64,000 nt of DNA from Epiperipatus broadwayi (GCA_028023455.1 JAQFVV010000151.1:2479097-2543096), one strand, 5' to 3'. Positions 31,349-43,500 are shown, numbered from the stretch's first letter. Numbers and translations: made by a program. The notes: generated by a model not told the origin, from the letters alone.

Positions 31349-32303
31349 ATGTTTTATAGGAGGTATATATATATATTGCAAATAATGCTATATATATATA
31401 TTGCAAATAATGCTTTAGAGCTCCAAGAAATGTTGCAGGAGTTATCAGATAAAAGTAGGAAAGTAGGACTAAAAATAAATATTAAAAAGACTAAAGTAAT
31501 GTTTAATGGATTTTTTCAAAATACGAAAATAAAGATTGATTATGATGAGTTAGAAGAAGTTACCAGATACAAATACCTTGGTCAGATTATTAATACAGAT
31601 AGAAACATAATGGATGAAATTAATCATAGAATTAAACTTGGTTGGAGTGCTTTTGGTAGAAATAACTTGATACTCAAAGAAAATATGCCTATGTGTTTGA
31701 AAAGGAAAGGTTTTAATAAATGTGTTTTGCCAGTATTTACTTATAGATCTGAGACTTGGACATTTAATAGAAGAGCAATGCAGAGACTTCAGACTACTCA
31801 AAGAAGTATGGAGAGATTCATGTTGGGAGTAACAAGAAGAGATCGAAAATGCAATATATGGGTAAGAGAACAAACAGGTGCTACTAACCTTATTGAAAAA
31901 ATTAAAATACTGAAATGGAGTGGGGCTGGACATATTGCTAGAAGAGATGATAATAGATGGACAATTGAAATCTTAAACTGGATTCCAAGAGATTGTAAAA
32001 GACCCAGAAAGAGAGTATGGGTAAGAGAACAAACAGGTGTTACTAACCTTATTGAAAAAATTAAAAAACTGAAGTGGAGTGGGGCTGGACATATTGCTAG
32101 AAGAGATGATAATAGATGGACAATTGAAATCTTAAACTGGATTCCAAAAGATTGTAAAAGACCCAGAAAGAGACCACATGAATGAAATAAGAAAGTGTGC
32201 AGGGTGATGTGGAGAAGAGAAGCTAAAGATCGGAGAAGATGGATTGAACTTGGAGAGACCTTCATCCTGCAGTGGATTGATAATGGTTGATGATGATGAT
32301 GTA
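31349..32303 (+). pseudogene. RTE-like LINE, 5'-truncated, with in-frame 53-codon duplication
   Basis: The largest open frame of the window (278 codons; real homology starts near residue 22, ALELQEMLQELSDKS). Domains in order: the end of the RT palm/thumb (VGLKINIKKTKVMF), RYKYLGQIINTDRNIMDEIN, then CVLPVFTYRSETWTF, then QRSMERFMLGVTRRDRKCN, then twice the block WVREQTG-TNLIEKIK, LKWSGAGHIARRDDNRWTI, EILNWIP-DCKRPRKR. A deletion after RPH shifts the frame. The remaining 3' end (KCAG, RREAKDRRRWIELGE, TFILQWIDNG, stop) is readable in another frame and is followed by TTGATGATGATG. No FADD or endonuclease remains, so it is a dead 5'-truncated insertion. Confidence 0.85.
31862..32179 (+). repeat. 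159-bp direct duplication inside the LINE
   Basis: GTAAGAGAACAAACAGGTG starts at 31862 and again at 32021. The 159-bp period keeps the reading frame (53 codons). Only a handful of substitutions separate the two units. It arose either by unequal crossover after insertion or by template switching. Confidence 0.85.
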
Positions 32304-32649
32304 CCTTTGTACTTTTTAATTTCTAGTGCATATATACACATTCCGATGATTTTCACAATCAAATTCTGCGAATCCACACTCATATTCTGTAGACAGGACT
32401 GACATTATGAGCTGCTGACAACATATGTTACATACGTAATTATTTTCATTCATTCTTTAGAATGTATTTATCAATAAGAAGGTTAATTACCAAAAAAATT
32501 ATTTTACAGTTATTATCAAAGCCTATTTTTTGAAAAACATAGAAAAAAAAATACGATGACTCATCAGCCGTGGAAACCGACAGAGAAAATAATAAAATAT
32601 TATTTTTCTTTTTAGTACTGTAAACTTATTCATTTTGAAATAGTTAATT
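32304..32649. other. No gene seen
   Basis: AT-rich spacer. Confidence 0.35.
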
Positions 32650-32662
32650 AAAACTTTTATTT

Positions 32663-32750
32663 TTTTTTTTCATATGTCATAGCATTGGCCGGGAGGCGAA
32701 CCCGCAACAACCAAACGGCTGCGCTGATCTCTCGGCTAAAAACGCTTGAC
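32663..32750 (-). mobile_element. tRNA-derived SINE, type A, minus strand
   Basis: Reverse of the copy at 4416: GTCAAGCG, A box TAGCCGAGAGA, then GCGGGTTCGCCTCCCGGCC, then ATGCTATGACATATGAAAAA. Flanking repeats AAAACTTTTATTT (32650-32662) and AAAACTTCTATTT (32751-32763) form a 13-bp target duplication with one change. The anticodon arm region is deleted. Confidence 0.85.
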
Positions 32751-33249
32751 AAAACTTCTATTTGATTGACTTTAATAAAACTATTTCTGTTTTTCTTTTT
32801 CCAAAACTGATTTTTACCACCAGTTAATGAAACCTTTTTATATTTTTATTTTTGTATAGAATATTTGTTTGATAGCATGGTTTTAGAATTAATTTGCTAT
32901 TACTTAGTGTTATATCATTTAACCCTTTATCGACTTAGTTGTTTCAAAATGAAGAAAATGTTCATTCTTAGTACACGAATTTTGCTATTAATTAGCATTT
33001 TATAGTTTAACTTTCTGTTTATTGAGGATTTAATAATTAATATGTTGTTAATTATTAGCTTTTATATTTGATATTCATCTTTAATATACAATATGGTTAC
33101 ATAGATCCACAATATATATATATATATATATATGTTCACACATACGCATGTACGAATACAAAAATATTTCAATTATTAATTTTACAACACATTTTTTAGA
33201 TATTTGCCTGTTAAGCACATTAATTGGAATTTTATATTCTAAGTTTTTT

Positions 33250-33355
33250 TTTATGTGTCATAGCATCGGCCGGGACGCGAACCCACAACCGTCTGCAACC
33301 AACTACTTGCTTGCATGGCGGCTGCGATACCTCTCGGCTAACAACGCAAGACTAT
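33250..33355 (-). mobile_element. tRNA-derived SINE, type A, minus strand, with TSD
   Basis: Reverse strand holds GTTAGCCGAGAGGTATCGCA, CTTGCAA-like loop region, GGTTGTGGGTTCGCGTCCCG, then ATGCTATGACACATAAAAAA. TATTCTAAGTTTTTT occurs at 33235-33249 and again at 33356-33370, a perfect 15-bp target-site duplication. This is the best-preserved type A copy. Confidence 0.9.
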
Positions 33356-33370
33356 TATTCTAAGTTTTTT

Positions 33371-36050
33371 CTGTTATTATTTACATTAAAATAAAAACCC
33401 TTAGGCATAAAGAAAAAATTTTCCAACTATAAAATCATTCAGGTTTTAATTTAAAAATTAAAAATCAAAAGTTACTTTTTAAAGAAAGTCAACGAGAGAG
33501 AGGGGGGGGGAGATATTTCATCCAGATCTTGTTCTTCTTTGTAGTTATAGTCGTCCAATATTCAATTTTAATCATCGTTTAACTTGTTTTTATTTAAAAA
33601 ATCCCTGTTAATTTATTTTGAAGCAAAAAAGCTATTTTTTAATATAGGAGTTTTGGCTTTTAAAATAAAAATAATGTCACTTTATATATTGTACTTGCCA
33701 AACTTTCTTTCATCTATGCTTCATACATACACTTATATATAATGACTCCATATGCAGATAATAGTTTATCATTAAAATAAATATTTCAAGAAATATTTTT
33801 GCACACTATATATGGGTATCTTTCTGAACAGTTTATTATTTTCATCTGGACTTCTATATGTATCCAAAAATAACATTAAACATCCCTCTATGGATATACC
33901 TTATGCATAGTTGCACTTCTTTGAATATAAATAATAATATATAACCTGAAATTCCCTCTAGATTAGGCTGGCTTTTTATATAGATTGCTTTATGTTATAT
34001 TCTGATTAACAGATAGACAAAGTAATACGAACAATTACCAATTCATATTCAACTTCTATAATTTCCAAATTTTAGATAAAACAAGCAGTGCCAGCTATAC
34101 ACATATAAACTACGGGATTATCACAGCGAATCTTTACAATCCTTTCTGGAAACCCACATTTTAGCAGTACAGAGTCTATAAACAACTGCCCTTTTTTTGA
34201 AAGTGTCTATTATTTTAGCTAAACATACTCTATTATACATAGCGATACTGCAGAATTTAGAAAAATTTATAAGCAAGGAATTAAGTAAGAATTTTTTCTT
34301 CTTAATTAATAAAAAAATTATAGATGCATTAACAATACTTGACTCTTTTTTACCAACATATTTCAAAACATAAATAGATTCAAAAATAGTTTCCTAATTA
34401 AAAATATATTCTTAATTCTTTAAGTATATGCTAGATTGCAATTGAAATTTTACAATTACATATGCATATCTGTTAATATAACACAATTATTACATATAAA
34501 AATATTTTTTATTATATTAAAAATGTAAATTTTTGTCAAAATATTTGCATTTTTATATTTAGTTTTAAATAATTTATAATATTTCAGAAATATCAAGAAA
34601 TTTATTACTTAATTAATAATTAAGCCATTTCAGATTTCATTTTAAATAAGTGTTCATGTAAATTTTACCTGCATTCATTTCTATTTTAAAATTATAAAAT
34701 ATATACACACATTGTCAAGATTATAACCTCAGTGTGTTATATGCCATAAAACGAATCTTTTTAAATATGTAAATATATTAATTCTCACCTAATTCACATT
34801 GCCTCCTAACTTAGAACAACAGGATATATAGAGAAGATAATTTGTTGACCAGTTCTCTGAAAAAGTCATAAATCTGCTTAGAATTGTCCAACTCTTGCCT
34901 AAAATTTCCAACCCTTGTCTATATTTGAATACCAGGTTGTGGGAACTGCCTGCTATTGGATTAAGTGCCATAGAACAAGTATCAAAAATATAAAACCCTA
35001 ACAAAGAATCCATTTCTCATCTCTTTATTCTTGATAATATAGTGTAATTTATCAGTTGTAAAATCTTGTAGTTACCTACTGTAATCAAGGTCTAGGGTTC
35101 AAATTAAGATGGAGCTTGAAACTTTTTCAGGTAGATAAGGCACATTTAAGTATGCTCAAAAATATTTGAGGTACTATCCCGTAACCATTTCAATTACATA
35201 TTGTTTACTCAGTATAAGTGGACTGACCTAATTCTTAATTGAAGGATGAAGTAAATACCAGATAATATGGAATCATGATGCTGTGAATGAAAAAAAAACA
35301 TGAATGAAATAAAATGCAGTCCTCACTGTGCACCTAACATATATATCTGGTATAACAAACAAAATTATGCCTGTGAGCTTGAAATGTCTGTGCATATAAG
35401 ATATATATTGTAAATAAATATTATTTATCATTTTTGTAAATATGTACAGATTATTTTCATATTTAATTATTTTTAATGTAACTACTTTAGAGAAATCTAC
35501 ACATGTGCTTAAGATGACAAATCAAAATGAATAAATTTGTATGTAAATAAATCATTTACATACAATTAGATGATCAGTTAAAAAAACAAACTCTGCAGTC
35601 TAAAAAGTTATGATACTTGCTGCCTAGTTACCAATAAAAGTAGTAAATAACTGAGGATTAACCTGATAGCAAGGAGATAAGCACACAAAAAGGAAACTTT
35701 CAAAGAATCGTATTTCTATATAGAAATGCATATGTTTTCAGATAAAGACATATTAAATTGCTAGAAGATGATTACTTCTAAAAGCTATATTTATTTATCT
35801 AATTAAAATAATCATGTTTTTGTTTAAAGAGACTGCAAAATTGCAAATGCAAATGTGTACTTAATTTTACTCTTCATGTGTGAAAATTAAATACCACTTG
35901 AGGACAAATTATAGAGACATTTGATTTATAATGGATTATCAATTTTTTATTTTTTTACTTTATTATTATTGTTAAATAAATAGTTGTTATTTAACTATTG
36001 TGCAAGTTTATATTGATACTGCCTGACTGGTAGTAAATACCCACAGGAAA
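33371..36050. other. No supported gene; AT-rich
   Basis: A GAGAGAGGGGGGGG run near 33495-33511. 34785-35015 and 35060-35190 contain phrases (TTGAATACCAGGTTGTGGGA; TCTAGGGTTCAAATTAAG) also seen near 12715, 17426 and 15595, likely an old tRNA-derived SINE. A minus-strand frame 34789-35013 lies over it without domain support. Confidence 0.4.
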
Positions 36051-36149
36051 TAGCAGTGGCTTAAGTCACTTTCAGGGTTTGAACAGCATTACCTCCCAAG
36101 TAACATCATTCAATTATCTATATTAATCAAATTATTATGGTGTATGACA

Positions 36150-36500
36150 TTTAGCATAGTTGTAAAACATATTGAAGAGAAAAATTACTAAATTAAAGTT
36201 CAATTACTACTTGGACTGTTCGAATATCATTGACCTCCAAAGTAACTAACCATCCAATTATTTTAATGAAATTATATACACAATGCACAATTATTACCAA
36301 TATAAATTTGCATGAAAATTCTTTAGCCCAGTTGTAAGATAATATATTGAAGAGGAAGGTTACTAAATTAAAGCTCAATTTACTATTTTGATGTTCAAAT
36401 AGCGCTGACCTCCAAAGTAACTAATCATTCGATTATTTTAATGAAATTATGTATATACAATGCACAATTATTGCCGATTTAAATTTGCATAAAGAATTGA
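36150..36500 (+). repeat. Tandem dimer of a tRNA-like repeat, 174-bp period
   Basis: TTACTAAATTAAAG-TCAATT at 36186 and at 36360, GACCTCCAAAGTAACTAA-CAT, and ATTTTAATGAAATTAT-TATA-ACAATGCACAATTATT are repeated in the same order. TAGCCCAGTTGTAAGATA resembles a pol III A box. A third, weaker unit precedes (36055-36180). Likely a SINE dimer. Confidence 0.55.
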
Positions 36501-36539
36501 GAGATTATTTTCAGAAATATATATTTTTATCACCTTAGT

Positions 36540-36650
36540 AATTCGCATGATTTAGTAAAATGATAGAACAGTGGATACTGGATATAAAATTCAATGATCA
36601 CAGCTGACCCTTTTTGCAAAATCTGAAGCAATAAATTATTCGATTTTTTT
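36540..36650 (+). repeat. SINE-C copy, diverged
   Basis: GCATGATTTAGTAAAATGAT, AGAACAGTGGATACTGGA, ATTCAATGATCACAGCTGAC, then CTGAAGCAATAAATTATTCG. Order as in SINE-C. Confidence 0.45.
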
Positions 36651-37600
36651 TAAATATCGTATAAACAGAATATATATGTATATGGAAAATTCACGATTAG
36701 TAATTAAAATTACTTTACATATTGCAAATCTATTTCCTTTTCGTTACACCCGTAGAATAAAGTTGTACATTCTAAAAATAAAATATGAAAATGATATTCA
36801 GTCTACTCGTAAAAATATTGCACTTATTATTTCTAATCAAATAAAAACATAAAGCAAATAAATTACAAAGTCTATCACGCGTCAAACCTCAACGCAGATT
36901 AATTTTCAAAGTAAATTTAAAAAGTTTTAAATTAAAACAAAGAGGTACTTTATGTGGGAAACTAACTTGAAATGAGTAAATTAATATGTTAATTATTTAT
37001 TTGACTTTCTAAAAGAATAATTTATAAACAATTAAAAGTTATTCATTACAAAAAACGAATTATTAATGAGAGCTTTTTTTTTTAAAAAAAAAAAAACATT
37101 GAGAAAAAAAAAGTTATGAAATCTCTGCAATTTGATTTACAAGTTTCAAATTTTCTGCACGCATAATTTTAACGCCATCCACTTCAAATAAATACGTTAA
37201 TGATTATTACTTTTCATTTATTAAACAAAAGATTATATCTAACCCACATATAACTTTAACTCTCACTTAAAGATTACTGGCTTTATATAAACACAAGAAT
37301 TACAACTTCATCGCTTCTTTTCCAAGTGCAATAATAAATTTTAAGATAAACGGCTGGTATCAAAGTTGTGAGCGCAAAAAAAAAAAAATTGACACTTGTT
37401 AATCAATTTATAGTGATATGACATCGATAGATATTGAATATATGAAAACTACATATAAGAGATTGTGATGTGGGCCAACTATATAATAGAATGTTCGTTT
37501 TATCTTTTTTCAGATTGTGTTACTAAAACGTGTGGTAGTGTGGAGATTTAAAGTATATCTTTAAAAAAGTATGAACAATAGTGTGTATGTGATGATTTTA
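36651..37600. other. No gene seen; AT-rich
   Basis: Long A and T runs (37070-37110, 37375-37390). No motif supported. Confidence 0.4.
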
Positions 37601-37604
37601 ATCA

Positions 37605-38165
37605 GATTTTTGGTTTTTGTTGGTGCATCTATCTTCTCAACTCTACTGCATCTTAACCGTCCATTAGTGCAGAAATTCAGACCATCTACTCTCACTATGC
37701 ACATATTACAGAAACTGCCTTCATTCAACAAGTGAGGTAGAGATACCATACACTTGAATCTTCAAGCCCATATGATAGATTGATTTCTTTCATTATACCA
37801 TTATCAATTAGGAAATGATTTCTATTCACTTTCTTTCATCTAGTAGAAAGATGAATAATCATTGCGCTGCAGAGATCTCAAGTTTGTAAAAGTTTTTATC
37901 ACTGCTTCCTTTATCGCCATCTCCCTGTATTGCAACCATCTGCCAGCATTAAAACTCAGACTACCCTCTTTCACTATGCATCCATTTTTTAAACAACCTT
38001 CATTTTTTAGGTAAGTTGGAGGTTGTCAGACACCTAAATCTCTACATGCACCTTTGTTAATATCTCAATGCTTTTCCATTACACCCCTCTCATGCAAGAT
38101 AGGGGCAGATTTCTATCCATGCTTGACATCTTGCTCAAGTATTGACTTCTAGAATACATTGTGGG
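37605..38165. repeat. Dispersed repeat R, two units, with family 2-like tail
   Basis: Unit phrases TCTACTCTCACTATGCACAT, AGAAACTGCCTTCATTCAAC and CTTGAATCTTCAAGCCC (37680-37770) recur as CCTCTTTCACTATGCATCCA, AACAACCTTCATTTTTTAGG and CACCTAAATCTCTACATGC (37970-38060), and again at 56745-56850. Each is followed by a stretch (ACACCCCTCTCATGCAAGAT, then GGGGCAGATTTCTATCCATG) shared with the body of the family 2 ribozyme repeat. Confidence 0.55.
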
Positions 38166-38392
38166 TGTTATCATCAACAATAAATACCCTTTAACATTGC
38201 CAATGACAAGTTTCTACCTCCTGTTACTTATCATCATCATCATCTCTGATACCTCACTCAAAAACTTAGATCATTCCAATATTTAACACAATCTTTCACA
38301 CATTTCCCTTATCAAGAAAACTTTCATCATTACATTGCTCTACTTCTAAGAAATTATTTCCCAAGACTATTCTGTCAAGAAATCTCTAACCT

Positions 38393-38946
38393 ATTAATAC
38401 AGATGGAAACATAATGGATGAAATTAATCATAGAATTAAACTTGGTTGGAATGTTTTGGTAGAAATAACTTGATACTAAAAGGAAATATGCCTATGTTTA
38501 AAAAGAAAGGTTTTTTAATAAATGTGTTTTACCAGTTCTTACTTATGGATCTGAGACTTGGACACTTAACAGAAGAGCAATACAGAGACTTCAGACCACT
38601 CAAAGAAGTATGGAGAGATGCATGTTGGAAGTAACAAGAAGAGAACAAAAATGCAATATATGGGTAAGAGAACAAACAGGTTACTGACCTCATTGAAAAA
38701 AATTAAAAGACTGAAGTGGAGTTGGGCTGGACATATTGCTAGAAGAGATGATAATACATGGACAATTGAAATCTTAAACTGGATTCCAAGAGATTTCAAA
38801 AGACCCAGAAAGAGACCACATGTAAGGTAAATGGATGAAATAAGAAAGTGTGCAAGGGTGATGTGGGGAAGAGAAGCTAAAGATCAGAGAAGGTGGATTG
38901 AACTTGGAGAGACATTCATCCTGCAATGGATTGATAATGGTTGATG
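38393..38946 (+). pseudogene. RTE-like LINE 3' end, frameshifted
   Basis: In pieces: INTDGNIMDEINHRIKLGW, FGRNNLILKGNMPM, LPVLTYGSETWT-like residues, then RRLKWSWAGHIARRDDNTW, TIEILNWIPRDFKRPRKRPH and VR-stop. The end reads WIELGETFILQWIDNG, stop, then TTGATGATGAC. Several single-base indels separate the frames. Same family as 31349-32303, with the ancestral single C-terminal block. Confidence 0.8.
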
Positions 38947-39009
38947 ATGACAACCCCATTTCTAGTCAAGTTCCTTAATTTTTACTATAAAGTCAGTAAC
39001 GCATTACTA

Positions 39010-39135
39010 TAATATAATAAGTAAATGGTTTATTGGTCAGAAGTTCACAAAAAGTTTGAGTACTGGAAGTGATGAACTGTAGCTATGACTTGTGGACCTT
39101 GAGCTTTGAAATCTGTCACTGTGCTTAATTGCATG
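39010..39135 (-). repeat. SINE-C copy, minus strand
   Basis: TAAGTAAATGGTTTATTGGT, AGAAGTTCACAAAAAGTTTG, AGTACTGGAAGTGATGAACT, TTGTGGACCTTGAGCTTTG and CTGTCACTGTGCTTAATTGC. Reverse order of the array unit. Confidence 0.65.
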
Positions 39136-39379
39136 GAGTTATTATTATACTGATAAGCCATCAGTATAAGCATAAATAATCAGTGGAAAGTAAATATGCC
39201 AACTGACTCATTTCTGACTACACAGATACAATTTTTTTTATCATATTATTCTTATAATAGAATGGCAGCCTAGTTTGCATTTCATTATCTTGATTGATTA
39301 GGCTATTTTTTCCAGTTTAAAAGACAATTTACAGAATGTTCTTAATATTTTAAATGCAACTTATAAAGATCTTAGTTTA

Positions 39380-40080
39380 TTAACTAATGTTCAAAAACTC
39401 AAGTTCTTTATCAGCCAGTAATAGAAGAAATCCTCAGCGACTTTCAACTCGAACAGTTATCAAGTTGAGAAGGTAAAGAAGTCAAAATATCTCAGTAGTT
39501 TTATAAATAGAAAGGTGGACTTAGATGTTGAAATCTAATCCAGATTTCAATGTATTGCTGATGCTTTTAACAAGTTAAAAGATAGAGTATTTCATCATAT
39601 GGAAATAACTACTGCAATCAAGTTAGCTGTATATAGAACTGTTATTTTATCTAATTTATTGTATGGATGTGAAACTTGGACACTATCAGCACAATATATA
39701 GGCATTAGCAAAGTTTCATTTAAAGATGCTCTGTAAAATTTTAAAAATACAAGAACAAGATTGTAAAACTGACCAATATGTTTTTCAACTTGCAGGATGT
39801 GATATTATTGAGCCCTATTACAAAATCACATTTCCTTGGATTGGATATGAAAAATGAATGAATAATGAAAGGCACCAAAAAGGATGTTTATGGTGAATTT
39901 GAGTATGGGTTTTGTAAAAGAAGTAGGTCCCATTTACATTATGAGGATTATCTCAAAGACATCCCAAAGAAGTGCAATGCTATTTCCTTTGAAAAGATAT
40001 GGCAGAGAATAGAATATATTGGAGGACTATAATAAGACATGGGATTGAAGTATTTCAAAAAGAAAAGGTTTCTGTTGAGG
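39380..40080 (+). pseudogene. LINE reverse-transcriptase relic, second family
   Basis: Pieces in order: CIADAFNKLKDRVFHHMEIT, TAIKLAVYRTVILSNLLYGC, then ETWTLSAQYI, then FHLKMLCKILKIQEQDCKTD, then FQLAGCDIIEPYYKIT and FPWIGYEK. Non-LTR elements encode AF-RL-KRVW---I---TKI-VY-AVVL-TLLYGCETW, then H-R-LR-IL-I-WQD, then RAG--SIE-ML-K-QLRW-GHV. The match extends over about 150 residues with stops, so this is a dead copy of a different LINE from the 31349 family. Confidence 0.75.
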
Positions 40081-40239
40081 AAACTAAAAGACAGCATCAT
40101 AAATTAACAAGTAAATAAAATTGGACCAGCATATTCTACATGTAAACGTATTTGTAATTCACAGATTGGTTTGCACAGTCACTACAAAATTCATTTGTAA
40201 AGTTTTTTCTTTCTTTCTTTTCTTTTTGTAGTTGGAATA

Positions 40240-40381
40240 GTTGTTGTTATTATTATTATCATTATCATTATTACTATTATTATTATTGTTGTTGTTGTTG
40301 TTATTGTTATTATTATTATCGTTATTACTACCATTATTATTATTATTATTATTATTATCATTATTGCTATTATTATTGTTG

Positions 40382-40412
<31 letters not shown>

Positions 40413-40508
40413 CATTATTGCTATTATTATTGTTGTTGTTGTTGTTATTATAATTATTATCATTATTATTATTATTGTTGTTGTTGTTGTTATTGTTATT
40501 ATTATTAA
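40240..40508. repeat. TTA/TTG microsatellite, ~270 bp
   Basis: Uninterrupted trinucleotide tract of TTA and TTG with a few TCA, TAC and CTA variants. A higher-order pattern is visible: TTATTGCTATTATTATTGTT recurs at 40361 and 40419. The tract opens long frames on both strands (poly-Leu on plus; poly-Asn and poly-Ile on minus), which are not genes. Confidence 0.95.
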
Positions 40509-40574
40509 AAGGGTTCAACACACATCTGGTAATTTACATATGTTTTTTTATTATATAAAGTAAAAAAATAAATA

Positions 40575-40700
40575 ATAATAAAAATAATGAATTGTTTATT
40601 GCTCAGGATGTTATAAGAAGTTAGAGATTATTGGAAGTAACAGATCTAGATTATGACTCATGGATCTAGAGTTCCCGAGCTTGTTACTTTACCAAGACAT
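40575..40700 (-). repeat. SINE-C copy, minus strand
   Basis: AATTGTTTATTGCTCAGGAT, AAGAAGTTAGAGATTATTGG, AAGTAACAGATCTAG, ATGACTCATGGATCTAGAGT and TTACTTTACCAAGACATC. Confidence 0.55.
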
Positions 40701-41391
40701 CAAATCATTAAGAGCGTTACATTTATTATTAATGCATTTTAAAGCTGGTGATGATAAAATTCCTTTTATTATATTAAAACTGAGCCAAATATGTCCAAAG
40801 ATGAAAAATGAAGGGAAAATCTACTGAATGTTGGTTAATAAACATTATTTCTTGTACACAATTTTTTTATTTCACAACAAATATATATTCCATGCTTTTA
40901 TTAAGATTGGGGGGGGGTGTGATTATTTTTTATTGTTCATTAGAGAGTGAATATTAATTTTTTAGTTTTTAATAACTTTACAATAAGTCCCCTTTCCCCC
41001 CTCCCTTATCTTCAATGCATCGTTTCAGTAATCCAAAATTTGAAAATATTAAATAAAAATAATAAATATAAAAAATAATTTTAAAAAATGCTTTTGTGTC
41101 ATTTGATGAATAATGCATGCATTAAACTCTAAAATATTTTTTCCCCTTCAAAAATAATTTTGGTTGTTATATATTAAACTAAAAAAATGGGACATCCAAA
41201 AATTAATTAATTCAATTTATACGTAACTTGTAACTCGGAATAAAAGCACAGAATAAAAGAATGGGGCATCTATAAATTAATTCAATAATTAATTTTAAAA
41301 ATAGTGCTTGAATTAATTGATTTATGGATGCTCTACATTTTTATCTCGTTATTTATAATAACCAAAATTGAAGCTTAAAATTTTTTTTTTT
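40701..41391. other. No gene seen
   Basis: AT-rich; a GGGGGGG run at 40912 and a CCCCCC-rich patch at 40989. No coding support. Confidence 0.4.
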
Positions 41392-41480
41392 TCATGTATC
41401 AAGGCATTGACCAGGAAGCAAATCCAGGCCAACTGCTTGGAAGGCAGCTATGCTAACCACAAGGCCACCAACGCTTGACA
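41392..41480 (-). mobile_element. tRNA-derived SINE, type B, minus strand, diverged
   Basis: Reverse strand: GTCAAGCGTTGGTGGCCTTG, GTTAGCATAGCTGCCTTCC, AAGCAGTTGGCCTGGATTTG, CTTCCTGGTCAATGCCTTGA and TACATGAAAAAA. Aligns end to end with the copies at 44709-44801 and 58084-58185. Confidence 0.8.
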
Positions 41481-43035
41481 AATATTTTTATTTTTAGGCC
41501 TTATTCATCAAATTAAACAGAAGCATTTTTTTTTAATAAAATTTTTTATATATATTATTTGTTTACTTTTTAATACAACTGACTTTCTCTATCTATTTGT
41601 GTTAAAATTTCATGTTAATAAGCTTTGCCATATTTCATATTTAAAATAAAATTCACACACATCAAACATTTCAGAACATTTTGTGGTCTTGAAGGAAACT
41701 TTTTTTTTGGTACTTTGATATTAACTAAGCTATGATGTACTACACAACCCACCGGTAGATATCATCAACAAAGAACCAAAACAATGTCATGGCAACTGAA
41801 ATATTGGCATGACTAATCAATAGAAGTGGTCAAGGTGTTTTCGTGGTCACCTTCGAGATTTTAAAATACTTGGGTGAATTCTGGGTAAATATCTTCCTTT
41901 TACCTGTTTGCGTTGACCAAGTGAGACGTGTTTTTTTTTACTGTGTCTGACCAACCATTGTAAGAATTGAATATTTTGCTTGCTTATTTTATATTTTGAT
42001 CGCTGAACTATTACTGTTTTTTATTTTTATTTTAATTAACTGTAAATGCTTTTTATGAATTAATCATGAAAATGTATTTCTATCTATTGCACAGTACTGA
42101 AAATTTACTGAATGGATTTCAGTGCAGTTTAAAATGTAGGCCACTGACACTATTGACTGATCAGTTGGCTGGACAACTCTGAAATATTATAATGTCTGTA
42201 ATATGTGTACAAAATTTGAAGAATCCTTTTGATAGAAGTATATTAAAAATTATTTACAGGATTTGACCTGAAAAAAACAATAAACAATTTCTAAGTTAAA
42301 GAATTTCAAAAAATCAGATATTCTTAATCTTGACTCATAATGAATGGCATCATAAATTATCTCCCAGTCAGGTATTTTCTCATCTTTTTCAATCAATGCA
42401 GCATCCAGTCATGTGGATGCTATCAAAGTGAAAACATCATTTTATAGTCAATGTATTAATGAATTATTAAATAAAATTTTTTGTTTAAAATGGTCCAAAG
42501 CTTGTAAATGATGAAAGCAATTTACAACTGATTTAGTAATGACAATAAAAATTACCTGCTGACTGAACACATCCATCCATACTCTGTCTCTTAATTCATA
42601 CTTAATATGCAATTGTTATTTATCTCAATCATTACTTAACTGTCTTTTTCAAAATTGCATTATTTTTTGTATTAATTTTTCTTGTTGATCTCTTAATGTG
42701 TACAATTTTAAATTTTTTCAAGTTCTAATAAGGCATAAGATTTTCCTATAAATAATTAGCCTTTAGCCAAATAAGCCAACCGCAAGCAATAAAAAATGAT
42801 ATCAAGTGACTTCAAGAAATAAACTAAGATAAACATGAAAAAATCACTGTTTACCACTCAAAAATTATTCAAGCCCAGTGAGTATTGCACTCCTCTTCAC
42901 TATTTTTCTATAAGGAGCTGTCAAAGAGATGTGATCTGTTACAGAGACTTCTGACCTACAGCAACTGTTTAAAAACTAATTAATCTTTTTGCTGAAACTA
43001 GCATTTTCTCTAAATATATATATATATGGATGATT
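41481..43035. other. No gene; end fragment of the 4786 element at 41690-41830
   Basis: TACTTTGATATTAACTAAGC, TATGATGTACTAC, CAACAAAGAACC, ATGTCATGGCAACTG and TGGCATGACTAATCA follow the order of the left end at 4791-4920. The rest is AT-rich without supported features. Confidence 0.4.
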
Positions 43036-43039
43036 GATT

Positions 43040-43150
43040 GGTTCTTCAAAAGACATGTGACATTAATGCATCAGATGTGATGTGTTGAGCTTCAGTCCAA
43101 AACCCTTTAGCGCTAGAGTTTATCATTCTGCCACTGGACCATCTGCACAG
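43040..43150 (-). repeat. SINE-C-like copy, minus strand, diverged
   Basis: GATTGGTTCTTCAAAAGACA, ATCAGATGTGATGTGTTGAG, then CATTCTGCCACTGGACCATC follow the reversed SINE-C order, weakly. Confidence 0.35.
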
Positions 43151-43254
43151 CATTTTTATTACTATCAAGAAAAATGCTTATTTTGTTAACTTAGAAGCAT
43201 TTCAACATTAATCACTATTAACTCATTACTGCTAGATTTATTTGAAGCGTTAGT

Positions 43255-43500
43255 GATGTGATGTGATGTACTGTAGCTTCTCTTTAAACGAAGTCAAGAA
43301 TCTCTCAGCAATTATGCCCAGAGAAACCTGTTAATTACTTTATTTTACATTTCCCAGTCTAAGTTTTCCCATATTCTGCTCCATACCATTTTCATAACAT
43401 AACCTTTGTCAACTCTATGGCCTTTATATCTAAATCCCCTTTATCTTTTCCTAAACCCAACATAAAAACCAATAATCAATCTATTGTGGCTCCATCTTGT
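43255..43500 (-). pseudogene. LINE ORF2 C-terminal relic, family L3
   Basis: Minus-strand translation contains IIGFYVGFRKR-KGDLDIKA, then IELTKVML-KWYGAEYGKT. It ends in the DNA phrases AGGTTTCTCTGGGCATAATT, then GCTGAGAGATTCTTGACTTC, and a CATCACATCAC run. Same family as 13535-13860. Confidence 0.65.

Noticed and set aside
31550-32265. Minus-strand frames of 127 and 155 codons
   Set aside because: Antisense shadows of the RTE-like LINE coding frame.
34660-34700. 12-nt minus exon (TAG, AAATGAATGCAG, GTAAAA)
   Set aside because: Weak donor and A-rich acceptor region; could be chance in AT-rich DNA.
40159-40521. Open frames of poly-Asn, poly-Ile and poly-Leu on both strands
   Set aside because: They are translations of the TTA/TTG microsatellite; all frames open equally and there is no flanking gene structure.
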